A stretch of DNA of 58,413 nucleotides from JBAXAM01 sp964213355 (GTDB lineage Bacteria > Pseudomonadota > Gammaproteobacteria > UBA9339). The stretch covers positions 1 through 58,413 of the forward strand of contig CAXOVY010000022.1 in NCBI GenBank assembly GCA_964213355.1, in the 5' to 3' direction. The notes beneath the pieces are model-generated. The model was not told where the DNA came from and made no database searches. It saw only the letters and a program-made list of their open reading frames with translations. Positions 1 through 7,795 of this stretch are shown piece after piece (within the stretch, counting starts at the first letter, position 1; the number at the start of each line of letters is the position of its first letter). Position numbers and translations under genes: made by a program.

Positions 1-54
1 AGAGGGGTCAATTTTCGATGCAACTAGGGGGTCAAATTTCGATGCAAATTGACA
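1..54 (+). mobile_element. Right end of an IS21-type element (partial copy)
   Basis: Bases 1-54 are the same, base for base, as 45500-45553, which is the right tip of the complete IS21-type element at 43108-45553. The tip ends in TTGACA, followed directly by pilM coding sequence, so a copy of the IS lies just left of the window in the same orientation. The body of this copy is not visible. The IS end carries in-frame ATG codons at 18 and 42 that read into the pilM fragment. Confidence 0.9.
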
Positions 55-545
55 AAAAATGCATTAAGCTATTACGTGCGGCCAATCTTTGCCCCAAAAT
101 AGTCGATATTGATTCATATGCTTTAGAACGAGCCATACGCCGACAGCTTAAGGATATTGCTGGGTTGATTGCAATTATAAATATTGATGTTGGAGCTATA
201 CTTATAGTAATAATCGATGCTGAAAAAATAGTGTATGCGCATGAAGATTTTATGCGGATGGAAGAGATGCGATCAGTTGCACAAATTATCATGCAACTTA
301 AATTAAAATTACAGCTGGTTTTTGCCGCTTTGCACCAACCATTGGAAAAAATAGTTTTAGCCGGTGAAAAAGCAGTGTTACCAGAATTAAGAGCGACAGT
401 TAATGATAAGTTTAATGTACAAACTATAATTGCCGATCCCTTTTTTGGTATGAATTTACCTTTTGCCGTTTCGCAAAATATAACGTCGGCGATGTTAATT
501 AGCTGTGGGTTGGCATTGAGAGTAGCTGATGGCAACCGGAATTAA
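55..545 (+). pseudogene. pilM: pilM C-terminal fragment (type IV pilus inner-membrane platform, actin-like)
   Basis: About 163 residues of the C-terminal half of PilM, the actin-like cytoplasmic protein that binds the PilN N-terminus in the type IV pilus alignment complex. It is recognised from the segment around DIDSYALERA, the later GEKAVLPELR stretch and its place directly before pilN. It begins abruptly at the IS21 tip, so roughly the first 185 residues of the usual ~350 are absent here; they may lie beyond the IS left of the window. IS-derived ATGs at 18 and 42 could start a short chimeric product, but the nucleotide-binding N-terminal half would be missing. The 3' end overlaps pilN by 17 bp, as in an intact operon. 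It is almost certainly a disrupted gene. Confidence 0.85.
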
Positions 546-1059
546 TTTATTGCCATGGCGTAGTTCATTGCGTCTCGAAAAGGAGCGTTATTTTAGAGGA
601 CAAATACTGGTTATTTTTGGATTTGTAGTAATTCTTTTAGCAGTATGGCATTTGGTGTTGTGGCGCCAAACTAATACTGTAATAAAACAAACGGCTTATG
701 CGCGACAACAGCTTTCTCTGTTGCAGCGACAATCGCAGGATAAAGACGATGTCAAACAAGGACAGCAAAAACTAGAGCTGGTTGCTGGCAGAATTATAAT
801 TTTAGAGAAGCGGAGGCTTGGGTTAATACAGATTTTTGAAAATTTACATCGTGGTATGACAGCAAATTTGCAGTTAACTCAATTGGTAATTAAGGGTGAT
901 AGTGTAAAATTATTTGGCAAGACCGATTCGATGTTTGGTATTACGCAGCTTATAAAAAGTTTTTCTCAAACAAAATATTGTGCCATGCCGTTGGTGCAAA
1001 GAATAAGCCGACAAGGTGATGAATATAATTTCGTAGTGCTATTATCTTGCGGCAGTTAG
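529..1059 (+). CDS. pilN: Type IV pilus assembly protein PilN
   Basis: PilN is the bitopic inner-membrane protein that links PilM in the cytoplasm to PilO in the periplasm. The 176-residue product starts with the typical ATGINLLPWR segment (the PilM-binding INLLPWR motif), then has one membrane helix at about residues 24-44 and a periplasmic coiled-coil and ferredoxin-like part. The ATG at 529 overlaps the end of pilM, which fixes the start. It appears intact, but its partner PilM is broken, so its function is doubtful. Confidence 0.9.
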   Translation: MATGINLLPWRSSLRLEKERYFRGQILVIFGFVVILLAVWHLVLWRQTNTVIKQTAYARQQLSLLQRQSQDKDDVKQGQQKLELVAGRIIILEKRRLGLIQIFENLHRGMTANLQLTQLVIKGDSVKLFGKTDSMFGITQLIKSFSQTKYCAMPLVQRISRQGDEYNFVVLLSCGS

Positions 1060-1066
1060 GTTTTAT

Positions 1067-1894
1067 ATGAGTGTTTGGTTAAATAAAAAACAACTTTTTA
1101 TCTGTCTTGGGGTTGGTTTATTGACTCTAATATTAGGCTATATGGTGGATATAAATTTTTTACAAAAAAAACTCCATCTCGTACGAAAGCAAAAAATAAA
1201 AACCAGTCAATTGTTGCAAATCAAAAGACAAGAAACACAAGGGTTTAAGGTAGAACAACAGCATGTGGCAAAACTAAAGCGGTTTAATAATAATTTCGAT
1301 ATTACTGATATTTTAAATGGCCTGGAGAAAGCCGCGGCTTATCCCCAAGTAGAATTGCAAGTGCTTGAACCGCAAGCCATCAAAGAAGATGAGGCTTTTA
1401 TCGTATATCCAGTAAAACTTGCGATTGCTGGGCAATATAAAAGTTTACTGGGTTTTATTAATACTATGTTTAAACAGCCTTATTTTATAGTATTTGAAGA
1501 GTTAATTTTGCAAAAGAAAGAGGGAGACAATAAAGGCGATGAATTAAACATGCAGATTTTAATAACTGTTTATGGAAATAAAATGCTCATATCAGAAAAT
1601 GAAATCAGCAAGTCATCACCGATAGATAATAGTGTCATCAATTTGCCAGAGAATGATGTTTTTACGAAAGCGATTGGCAAGACAAATTTGTTTTTGTGGG
1701 CAAGTAGAGAACTAACTTTTCTTGGAATGATAAAACAAGAGCAAAATAGTTATGGATTTGTCAGCGATCCGATGGGTGGAGTTCATCGAGTAATTATTGG
1801 CGATAAAATCGGTTTAAAACAAAGCAAAATTACGGCGATAGATGAGCGTGGGATTACCGCAGCAGGCATATTTATCGGAAGGGTTTTCTATTAA
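1067..1894 (+). CDS. PilO-PilP fusion protein of type IV pilus
   Basis: A 275-residue protein that joins two normally separate pilus proteins. Residues 1-165 look like PilO: a membrane helix at about 9-28, a coiled coil, then a ferredoxin-like domain (KPYFIVFEELILQKK-like region). Residues 205-275 look like the C-terminal beta domain of PilP, with LTFLGMIKQEQNSYGFVSDP and HRVIIGDKIG matching the PilP pattern of a strand pair followed by HRV.vG. PilP is normally an outer-membrane-directed lipoprotein; here there is no lipobox, because the domain is tethered through the PilO membrane helix. The gene lies 7 bp after pilN and 9 bp before pilQ. The fusion reads through without a frameshift, so it is likely a real fused gene. 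Confidence 0.8.
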   Translation: MSVWLNKKQLFICLGVGLLTLILGYMVDINFLQKKLHLVRKQKIKTSQLLQIKRQETQGFKVEQQHVAKLKRFNNNFDITDILNGLEKAAAYPQVELQVLEPQAIKEDEAFIVYPVKLAIAGQYKSLLGFINTMFKQPYFIVFEELILQKKEGDNKGDELNMQILITVYGNKMLISENEISKSSPIDNSVINLPENDVFTKAIGKTNLFLWASRELTFLGMIKQEQNSYGFVSDPMGGVHRVIIGDKIGLKQSKITAIDERGITAAGIFIGRVFY

Positions 1895-1903
1895 GAGGTT
1901 ATT

Positions 1904-3088
1904 GTGCAAATAATTTTGTTTTTATTTATGATGGTGTTAAACAATGTGGTTCTTGCAGCCAGTGATGCAACGCAACAAGTTTCGGTTAATTTTACCAATA
2001 TTAAAACTTGCGATTTACTACATATTTTAACCGAGCATTCTGGTAAAAGTGTAATCATAAGCGAAAAAATTGGTGGTAAAATTAATGTTAGTTTGCGCAA
2101 GACTTCGTGGCATGAAGTATTAGATACTGTCCTACAAATGCACGGTTTGGTTAAGCGTGAAACAGCTAATGTCATTACCATTGCGCCGTTGGGTGAGCTC
2201 GACAAAAAAGAGCAGATAGCCACGCAACCAACAGTTTTTAATTTGCACCATACATCGGCCGATAGTATTTCCAAAATATTAGGACCAGCAGGAGTGCTAT
2301 CATCATCCGGTAAAGCTAGTGCAGAAGTTCGTACTAATATGTTGGTGGTTGCTGATACTAGCGACAAAATTGCAGCCTTAAAAAACTTGTTGCAGCAAGT
2401 TGATGTTCCGGCTAAGCAAGTTTTAATTGAAGCACGAATTGTTTGTGCCGATGAAAAATTTGCCAGAGACTTGGGTTTGGAATTTGGTATGGCACAAGAA
2501 AAAGAATCTGGCAAGTCTAGCAATAATATATTGGCAGTTGGTTCACATCATGGAAAATTCAATTTTGCACTTGCAAAATTGAATAATGGTTCGTTGCTTG
2601 ATTTAGAATTGGCCGCACTTGAAAGCGAAGGTCGCGGCAGAGTTATTTCCAGCCCAAAATTATTAACCACCGATCGTCAGGCAGCTTATATTGAATCTGG
2701 TGCAGAAATTCCCTATCAAGAAAAAACTAAAGAAGGCGATACGAGTACTACTTTTAAGAAAGCAGTATTAAGTTTAAAAGTTACCCCAGAAGTTGTGGCT
2801 GCAGATACTGTTAATTTATTATTACAACTTAATCAAGATAAAGTTAGCCAACTGACTGTTAATGGTGTGCCGGCAATTGATACCCGTAAAATTCAAACAC
2901 AAGTGTTAGTGCATAATGGCGAAACAATTGTGCTTGGTGGAATTTATGAGTGGAGCAAAAGCAATAATATTATTAGTGTGCCAGTTTTAGGTAAAATTCC
3001 TGTGCTCGGTCTACTTTTTCGTAAACAAGAAACCAAAATGGAACGCAAAGAGCTTTTAATGTTTGTTACTCCGCGGATTGTTGAGTAA
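1904..3088 (+). CDS. pilQ: Short PilQ-like secretin
   Basis: Secretin forming the outer-membrane pore of the type IV pilus. It starts at a GTG with a signal peptide (residues 1-18, cleavage near VLAAS). It then has an STN/N0 domain (~residues 25-85), one N1 domain (~100-165), and the secretin barrel domain ending in the hallmark VPVLGKIPVLGLLFR and ELLMFVTPRIVE motifs. At 394 residues it is much shorter than typical PilQ (about 600-750): the N-terminal AMIN domains that anchor PilQ to peptidoglycan are missing. It is the last gene of the pil cluster. The aroK-aroB genes that often follow pilQ are not present. Confidence 0.88.
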   Translation: MQIILFLFMMVLNNVVLAASDATQQVSVNFTNIKTCDLLHILTEHSGKSVIISEKIGGKINVSLRKTSWHEVLDTVLQMHGLVKRETANVITIAPLGELDKKEQIATQPTVFNLHHTSADSISKILGPAGVLSSSGKASAEVRTNMLVVADTSDKIAALKNLLQQVDVPAKQVLIEARIVCADEKFARDLGLEFGMAQEKESGKSSNNILAVGSHHGKFNFALAKLNNGSLLDLELAALESEGRGRVISSPKLLTTDRQAAYIESGAEIPYQEKTKEGDTSTTFKKAVLSLKVTPEVVAADTVNLLLQLNQDKVSQLTVNGVPAIDTRKIQTQVLVHNGETIVLGGIYEWSKSNNIISVPVLGKIPVLGLLFRKQETKMERKELLMFVTPRIVE

Positions 3089-3432
3089 AGCTTAAATCTA
3101 AATTCGGCAGTTGAAAGCCGATCCATCAAATTTTTTGAATTAATTCGTGCCGCGTTATCAGAAAATCTTGCAATCCCTTAAGGTTATCTTAATATACGCC
3201 TGTTATAGTTTGAAGAAGTAGTACAGGTGTTGAGAACTTCAAAAGAGTGGGCCTTGGGCAATATGACGGGGCAAACCATATTTTTGCTAAAGAATAAGGT
3301 CTGGCGTCGCTCATGGTTTAGTGACATACTCCCCACCTTTATGTTTAACTATTTGATAAATCCTATGACTTTAATTATTGTGGTAAAATGCAGTTGCGAG
3401 GAAAGCGCGGCTGCGAGGAAAATATTTTATTT
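3089..3432. other. Intergenic region between pilQ and typA
   Basis: 344 bases with no convincing gene. A weak hairpin (TCGGC, 8-base loop, GCCGA; about 3104-3121) followed by a T-rich stretch could end pil transcription. A 69-codon open frame at 3227-3436 has no recognisable product and runs into the typA leader. Just before typA the GCGAGGAAA sequence occurs twice; the second copy, or the GAGGAAA within it, is the likely ribosome binding site. Confidence 0.4.
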
Positions 3433-5253
3433 ATGACATCTAATATACGAAACATTGCAATTATTGCTCACGTTGATCATGGTAAAACCACGCTGGTTGA
3501 TCAATTATTGCGTCAGTCCGGCACGCTAAAGCAAAAGCTTGGACTTGCAAAGACTGAAAGCTTGGTAATGGATTCCAACGAATTAGAGCGCGAGCGCGGA
3601 ATTACCATTTTGGCGAAAAATACTTCAATTGAATGGGAAGGTTATAAAATTAATATTGTTGATACCCCTGGCCATGCAGATTTTGGTGGTGAAGTTGAGC
3701 GAGTGCTATCGATGGTAGATTCAGTATTATTATTAGTTGACGCTGTTGATGGACCAATGCCACAAACACGGTTTGTTACCCAAAAAGCTTTTGCACAAGG
3801 ATTAAATCCGATTGTCGTAGTCAATAAAGTTGATCGTCCTAATGCGCGCCCAGATTGGGTAGTTGATCGTGTATTTGATTTATTTGATAAGTTGGGAGCA
3901 ACAGATAAACAGCTAGATTTTCCGATTATTTACACTTCAGCAACCAAAGGCTTCGCCACGCTTGATTTACAGCAGCCGGCTACTGATATGTCGGTGTTGT
4001 TTCAGCTAATTGTGGATCGTGTCCCGCCACCACAAGTTGATCCTGATGCGCCACTGCAAATGCAAATTAGTTCTTTAGATTATTCAAGTTATGTTGGGAC
4101 TATCGGTATTGGTCGAATCAAACACGGCAGAATGCGCAAAAATATGCCAGTTATAGTTGTCGACCGTGCGGGCAAAACACGCTCCAGTCGTATTTTGCAG
4201 ATTTTAGGGTTTTTAGGTCTCAATCGCTATGAAATTGAAGAGGCTGGCGCGGGTGATATTGTTGCCATTACTGGTGCAGGAGATTTAAAAATTTCCGATA
4301 CTTTATGTGATCCTACTGCGGTAAATGCTTTGCCGCCACTTGCAATTGACGAACCAACAATTAGTATGACTTTTGAGGTTAACACTTCACCGTTTGCTGG
4401 ACGCGAAGGTAAATTTTTAACAAGTCGCCAATTGCGTGAGCGCCTTTATCGCGAGCTTTTACATAATGTAGCACTGCGGGTCGAAGACACTGAATCTGCA
4501 GAAAGGTTTAAAGTTTCTGGGAGAGGTGAATTGCATCTTGGCATATTAATCGAGACGATGCGGCGTGAAGGTTATGAATTGGCTGTGGCACAACCACAAG
4601 TAATTATAAAAACTATTGATGGGCAGCAATGTGAACCATACGAATTTTTAGTTGCAGATGTTGAGGAAAAACACCAAGGTGCGACTATGGAAGCTTTGGG
4701 ATCGAGGAAAGCTGAATTAACTAATATGCAGCCTGATAATTTGGGGCGCGTACGTTTGGAATATATGATTCCCACCCGCGGTTTGATGGGATTCCAAACT
4801 GAATTTATGATACTAACATCTGGTGGCGGCGTTTTGCATCATGTGTTTGATCATTATGGTCCAGTTAAACCAGGGGATTTAGGTAAGCGTGGACGTGGTG
4901 TGTTAATTGCTAATAGCCCCGGTAAATCTACGGGATTTGCTTTGTTTAATTTACAAGAACGTAGTCAATTACTAATTGGTCCACAAACTGAAGTTTATGA
5001 AGGCATGATTGTTGGTATTAATTCGCGGGATGAAGATTTGGTGGTAAACCCAACCAAAGCAAAACAGCTAACTAATATGCGTGCTGCTGGCAGTGATGAA
5101 AACGTTATTTTAACTCCGCCCGTGCGTATGAGTTTGGAAAGAGCTTTGGAATTTATCGAAGATGATGAATTGGTAGAAATTACTCCAACCCAAATGCGCT
5201 TGCGTAAAAAAATTCTTAAAGCAACTGATCGCAAAAGAACTAGTCGGGCGTGA
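3433..5253 (+). CDS. typA: Translational GTPase TypA/BipA
   Basis: Ribosome-associated GTPase of the elongation-factor family that helps 50S assembly and stress adaptation. The ATG at 3433 (MTSNIRNIAIIAHVDHGKTT) gives 606 residues, the usual length; an upstream in-frame start at 3388 would add a non-conserved tail. G1 HVDHGKTT, G3 DTPGHADF and G4 NKVD are all present, followed by domain 2, EF-G-like domains III and V, and the BipA-specific C-terminal domain. It is preceded by a GAGGAAA ribosome site. It stands alone, with xseB 46 bp downstream. Confidence 0.97.
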   Translation: MTSNIRNIAIIAHVDHGKTTLVDQLLRQSGTLKQKLGLAKTESLVMDSNELERERGITILAKNTSIEWEGYKINIVDTPGHADFGGEVERVLSMVDSVLLLVDAVDGPMPQTRFVTQKAFAQGLNPIVVVNKVDRPNARPDWVVDRVFDLFDKLGATDKQLDFPIIYTSATKGFATLDLQQPATDMSVLFQLIVDRVPPPQVDPDAPLQMQISSLDYSSYVGTIGIGRIKHGRMRKNMPVIVVDRAGKTRSSRILQILGFLGLNRYEIEEAGAGDIVAITGAGDLKISDTLCDPTAVNALPPLAIDEPTISMTFEVNTSPFAGREGKFLTSRQLRERLYRELLHNVALRVEDTESAERFKVSGRGELHLGILIETMRREGYELAVAQPQVIIKTIDGQQCEPYEFLVADVEEKHQGATMEALGSRKAELTNMQPDNLGRVRLEYMIPTRGLMGFQTEFMILTSGGGVLHHVFDHYGPVKPGDLGKRGRGVLIANSPGKSTGFALFNLQERSQLLIGPQTEVYEGMIVGINSRDEDLVVNPTKAKQLTNMRAAGSDENVILTPPVRMSLERALEFIEDDELVEITPTQMRLRKKILKATDRKRTSRA

Positions 5254-5299
5254 ATTCTGAAGCTATACTAGCTGCCAATAATTAGTCTGGACAAAAGCC

Positions 5300-5554
5300 A
5301 TGTCTGCCAAAAAAACTGCCAAACTTGACTTCGAAGCTACCCTAAAAGAACTAGAGTCTATTGTTAATGCAATTGAGAAGGGGGGAACTAATCTCGAAGA
5401 ATCATTGGGGCTTTTTGCTAAAGGAGTTGCTCTAACCAAAGAATGTCAGGAAACTCTAAAGGCTGCAGAACAAAAAGTAAAAATTTTGACAGGAAAAGAT
5501 TTGGCTGATTTTGCAACAGAAGATAATGATGACGATGATGATGAAGAAGAGTAA
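5300..5554 (+). CDS. xseB: Exodeoxyribonuclease VII small subunit
   Basis: Small subunit of exonuclease VII, the ATP-independent single-strand exonuclease; several XseB chains coat each XseA. The 84-residue product has the family core LDFEATLKELESIVNAIEKG and the second helix around LEESLGLFAKGVALTKECQ. The C-terminus is an extreme acidic tail of Asp and Glu encoded by a GAT/GAC/GAA microsatellite, which in the next frame provides the Met-rich start region of ispA. The overlap suggests translational coupling to ispA. xseA is not in the window. Confidence 0.93.
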   Translation: MSAKKTAKLDFEATLKELESIVNAIEKGGTNLEESLGLFAKGVALTKECQETLKAAEQKVKILTGKDLADFATEDNDDDDDEEE

Positions 5555-6446
5555 AACCAGCAAACAAGGTTTTGAAATATTTTTACGTAGTCGCCATAAG
5601 CGCGTAAATAAGCTCTTAAATAAATATTTAACGGCGGTGCGCGAGCCAAAAAATTTATGTGAGGCAATGCGCTACAGTGTTTTAGGTGGTGGCAAACGGC
5701 TCAGACCGCTTTTGGTTTATGCAGTAGGTGAAATGTATGGCGCTGATCTTAAAGTTTTAGATATTCCCGCTTGTGCTATTGAAGTGATCCATTCGTTTTC
5801 ATTGATACACGATGATTTGCCGGCGATGGATAATGATGACTTACGTCGCGGTAAATTAACATGTCACAAGGCTTTTGATGAAGCAACCGCAATTTTAGCT
5901 GGTGATGCTTTAGCGATTTTTGCCTTTCAACTTATAAATGAATCTGAGTTTTTAGCGCCAAAACAAGCTGTTGCTATGAACAAAGTTTTAGCATTGGCCG
6001 TCGGTCTACGTGGCATGGCTGGCGGGCAAGATATGGATGTTCAATCTGCGAGTAATAGGCTGAGTGCAAAGAAGTTAGAGCAAATGTATTTATTAAAAAC
6101 GGGCGCATTACTTGGTGCTGCGTTAAAGCTCGGTGCTTTGGCAGCGAGTGTTAGCGATCCAAAAGAATTTAAAATTTTAGATCAGTTTGCAAAAAACATT
6201 GGTTTAGCGTTTCAAATTCAAGATGATATTTTCAATATCGAAAGCAGTGCTAACAAACTCGGCAAAAATGTTGGTACTGATGAAAAATATCATAAAATAA
6301 CTTATCCGGCATTAGTTGGCATACCTGTGGCTAAAGCAAAAGTAAAGCAATTGTGGCAACGAGCCGAAAAGTCCTTGCGGCAGCTAAAAGTAAATACGCA
6401 AACCTTGCAAGCGTTGGTTGCTCATATTAGGCAGCGTGATTATTAG
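5541..6446 (+). CDS. ispA: Polyprenyl synthetase, farnesyl diphosphate synthase type
   Basis: Condenses isopentenyl diphosphate with DMAPP and GPP to give farnesyl diphosphate for undecaprenyl and quinone side chains. The first aspartate-rich motif DDLPAMD is intact. The second reads DDIFN, where the usual pattern is DDxxD, so its last aspartate is replaced by asparagine. GGGKRLRP and GGQDMD are present. Start choice is ambiguous: in-frame ATGs occur at 5526, 5529, 5535, 5538 and 5541; 5541 (MKKSKTSKQG) gives 301 residues, typical for IspA. The start lies inside xseB. dxs, which often follows, is absent. The synthase class is certain; the chain length made is inferred. Confidence 0.9.
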   Translation: MKKSKTSKQGFEIFLRSRHKRVNKLLNKYLTAVREPKNLCEAMRYSVLGGGKRLRPLLVYAVGEMYGADLKVLDIPACAIEVIHSFSLIHDDLPAMDNDDLRRGKLTCHKAFDEATAILAGDALAIFAFQLINESEFLAPKQAVAMNKVLALAVGLRGMAGGQDMDVQSASNRLSAKKLEQMYLLKTGALLGAALKLGALAASVSDPKEFKILDQFAKNIGLAFQIQDDIFNIESSANKLGKNVGTDEKYHKITYPALVGIPVAKAKVKQLWQRAEKSLRQLKVNTQTLQALVAHIRQRDY

Positions 6447-6472
6447 AGCTATGAAAAGAGGAGTCGACACAA

Positions 6473-7621
6473 TTACCACGAGAATAACTGTAATATGTAC
6501 AGCAATATAGGTGGCTTTCGAAGATGCGGTGGTATAAATTCAGCTATCGGTCTTTCTGGTAGAACTTCTAACATGACATCAGGCCCAAAAGGCAAGTTTT
6601 CTATTTGATACCCATCGTAAAATTTATTGATTGACATTAAATTATATTTAGTAGATGGCACTACTTGTTCTATATTGTCTTGAGAAATATGTAGTATATC
6701 CAATGGATGCTTAGGGTACATTGACCTCTTAGAATCAGCATGTAACACTACGGTGGCCGCAATATCAAAGTTGTTTAGATGTATACTGTTTGAAGTAACG
6801 CATTGTTCTATTCTTTCCGGAAAGGTTACATTTCTTTTTGAGCCGTCGAAAAATCTACGTTCCATAACTTGTATGCTATGACTGTATTTGTGATCCATAC
6901 AAATATCAATAAGTTGTAAATAAGATGTACCCCCAGCGATTTTAACTTCGAATACGCCAGCAGTGTTTATGAATAAACCAGTTGGAGTGATGGTACCATC
7001 TGCATTATTATCTGATTGGGAAAACAGACATCTATCAAAATATTCTATGTCCGTTATAGAAGCAGTGTTTTTAGCAAACACGTGTAATTTAGGAATATTT
7101 CCTCCTTCTACAAAAACGCAAGTATTTAAAACTTTACCTTCAACTTCTACCGCAAAAGAACTTAATAGTGCCTGAACATTGGGTTCAAGGTGTTCGGCCA
7201 TTTCGCTTATTTTCGTTAAGATCCCATTAAAGTCATCTATAGATAATAGATAGTAGGTATATAGAGAAAACTCATTCATAGCAAGTCTAGTCACGTGATT
7301 TTCTTTGCCTTCTTGAAGATGCTGCTTTCCGTTGGGAGCTATTGCATAATAACTGGCTTTATGCTCTTCGTTGACAAGAGAAAATAGGAATTGAATATAA
7401 TCGATAAGTCTTTCCTTTTCTGGGTAAGCATATGCACTAATATGCCCGTCAGATTCACCATAGCAGTTTGGGCATCTGACAATAAGATCGCGAAAATAAA
7501 CCAATTGGGCTTTTTCTGATGTTGATTTTATATGGTTATCAGCGAATGATGATTGAAAGAAAAATAGTAAAATACTTAGAAATACTACTAAAGCATTGTT
7601 ATGGTAATGTTTGTATTGCAT
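6473..7621 (-). CDS. Secreted protein of unknown function
   Basis: A 382-residue protein with a clear signal peptide (hydrophobic residues ~10-24, cleavage near SFA-DN at 27), so probably periplasmic or exported. A CPNC pair lies just after the signal (about residues 50-53). Mid-protein it carries VEGGNIPKLHVFAKN and LIDICMDHKYSH. The latter faintly recalls the nucleophile cysteine region of nitrilase-fold enzymes, but I cannot see the full Glu-Lys-Cys set and do not assign that family. The C-terminus is hydrophobic. It is a single leftward gene between rightward housekeeping genes, which fits an accessory gene and possibly a virulence-related secreted factor. Confidence 0.75.
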   Translation of the reverse strand: MQYKHYHNNALVVFLSILLFFFQSSFADNHIKSTSEKAQLVYFRDLIVRCPNCYGESDGHISAYAYPEKERLIDYIQFLFSLVNEEHKASYYAIAPNGKQHLQEGKENHVTRLAMNEFSLYTYYLLSIDDFNGILTKISEMAEHLEPNVQALLSSFAVEVEGKVLNTCVFVEGGNIPKLHVFAKNTASITDIEYFDRCLFSQSDNNADGTITPTGLFINTAGVFEVKIAGGTSYLQLIDICMDHKYSHSIQVMERRFFDGSKRNVTFPERIEQCVTSNSIHLNNFDIAATVVLHADSKRSMYPKHPLDILHISQDNIEQVVPSTKYNLMSINKFYDGYQIENLPFGPDVMLEVLPERPIAEFIPPHLRKPPILLYILQLFSW

Positions 7622-7795
7622 ATTTATTGCAGCTTTGTTGTTTTAGGTCTGAAATAAACTGTAGCAGAGAAATATTAAGGATTGCTTAAGGGCTATGCTG
7701 ACAAAAAACTAATTTAATCTAATCAAATAACTGTTGGAGTCGGTAGGCTAGTTTTTTCCGGAGGCTGGTTTTCCTAAAGAAAGCGAAATCATATC

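Noticed and set aside
3227..3436. Open frame of 69 codons before typA
   Set aside because: No recognisable features; it overlaps the typA leader and its codons look random.
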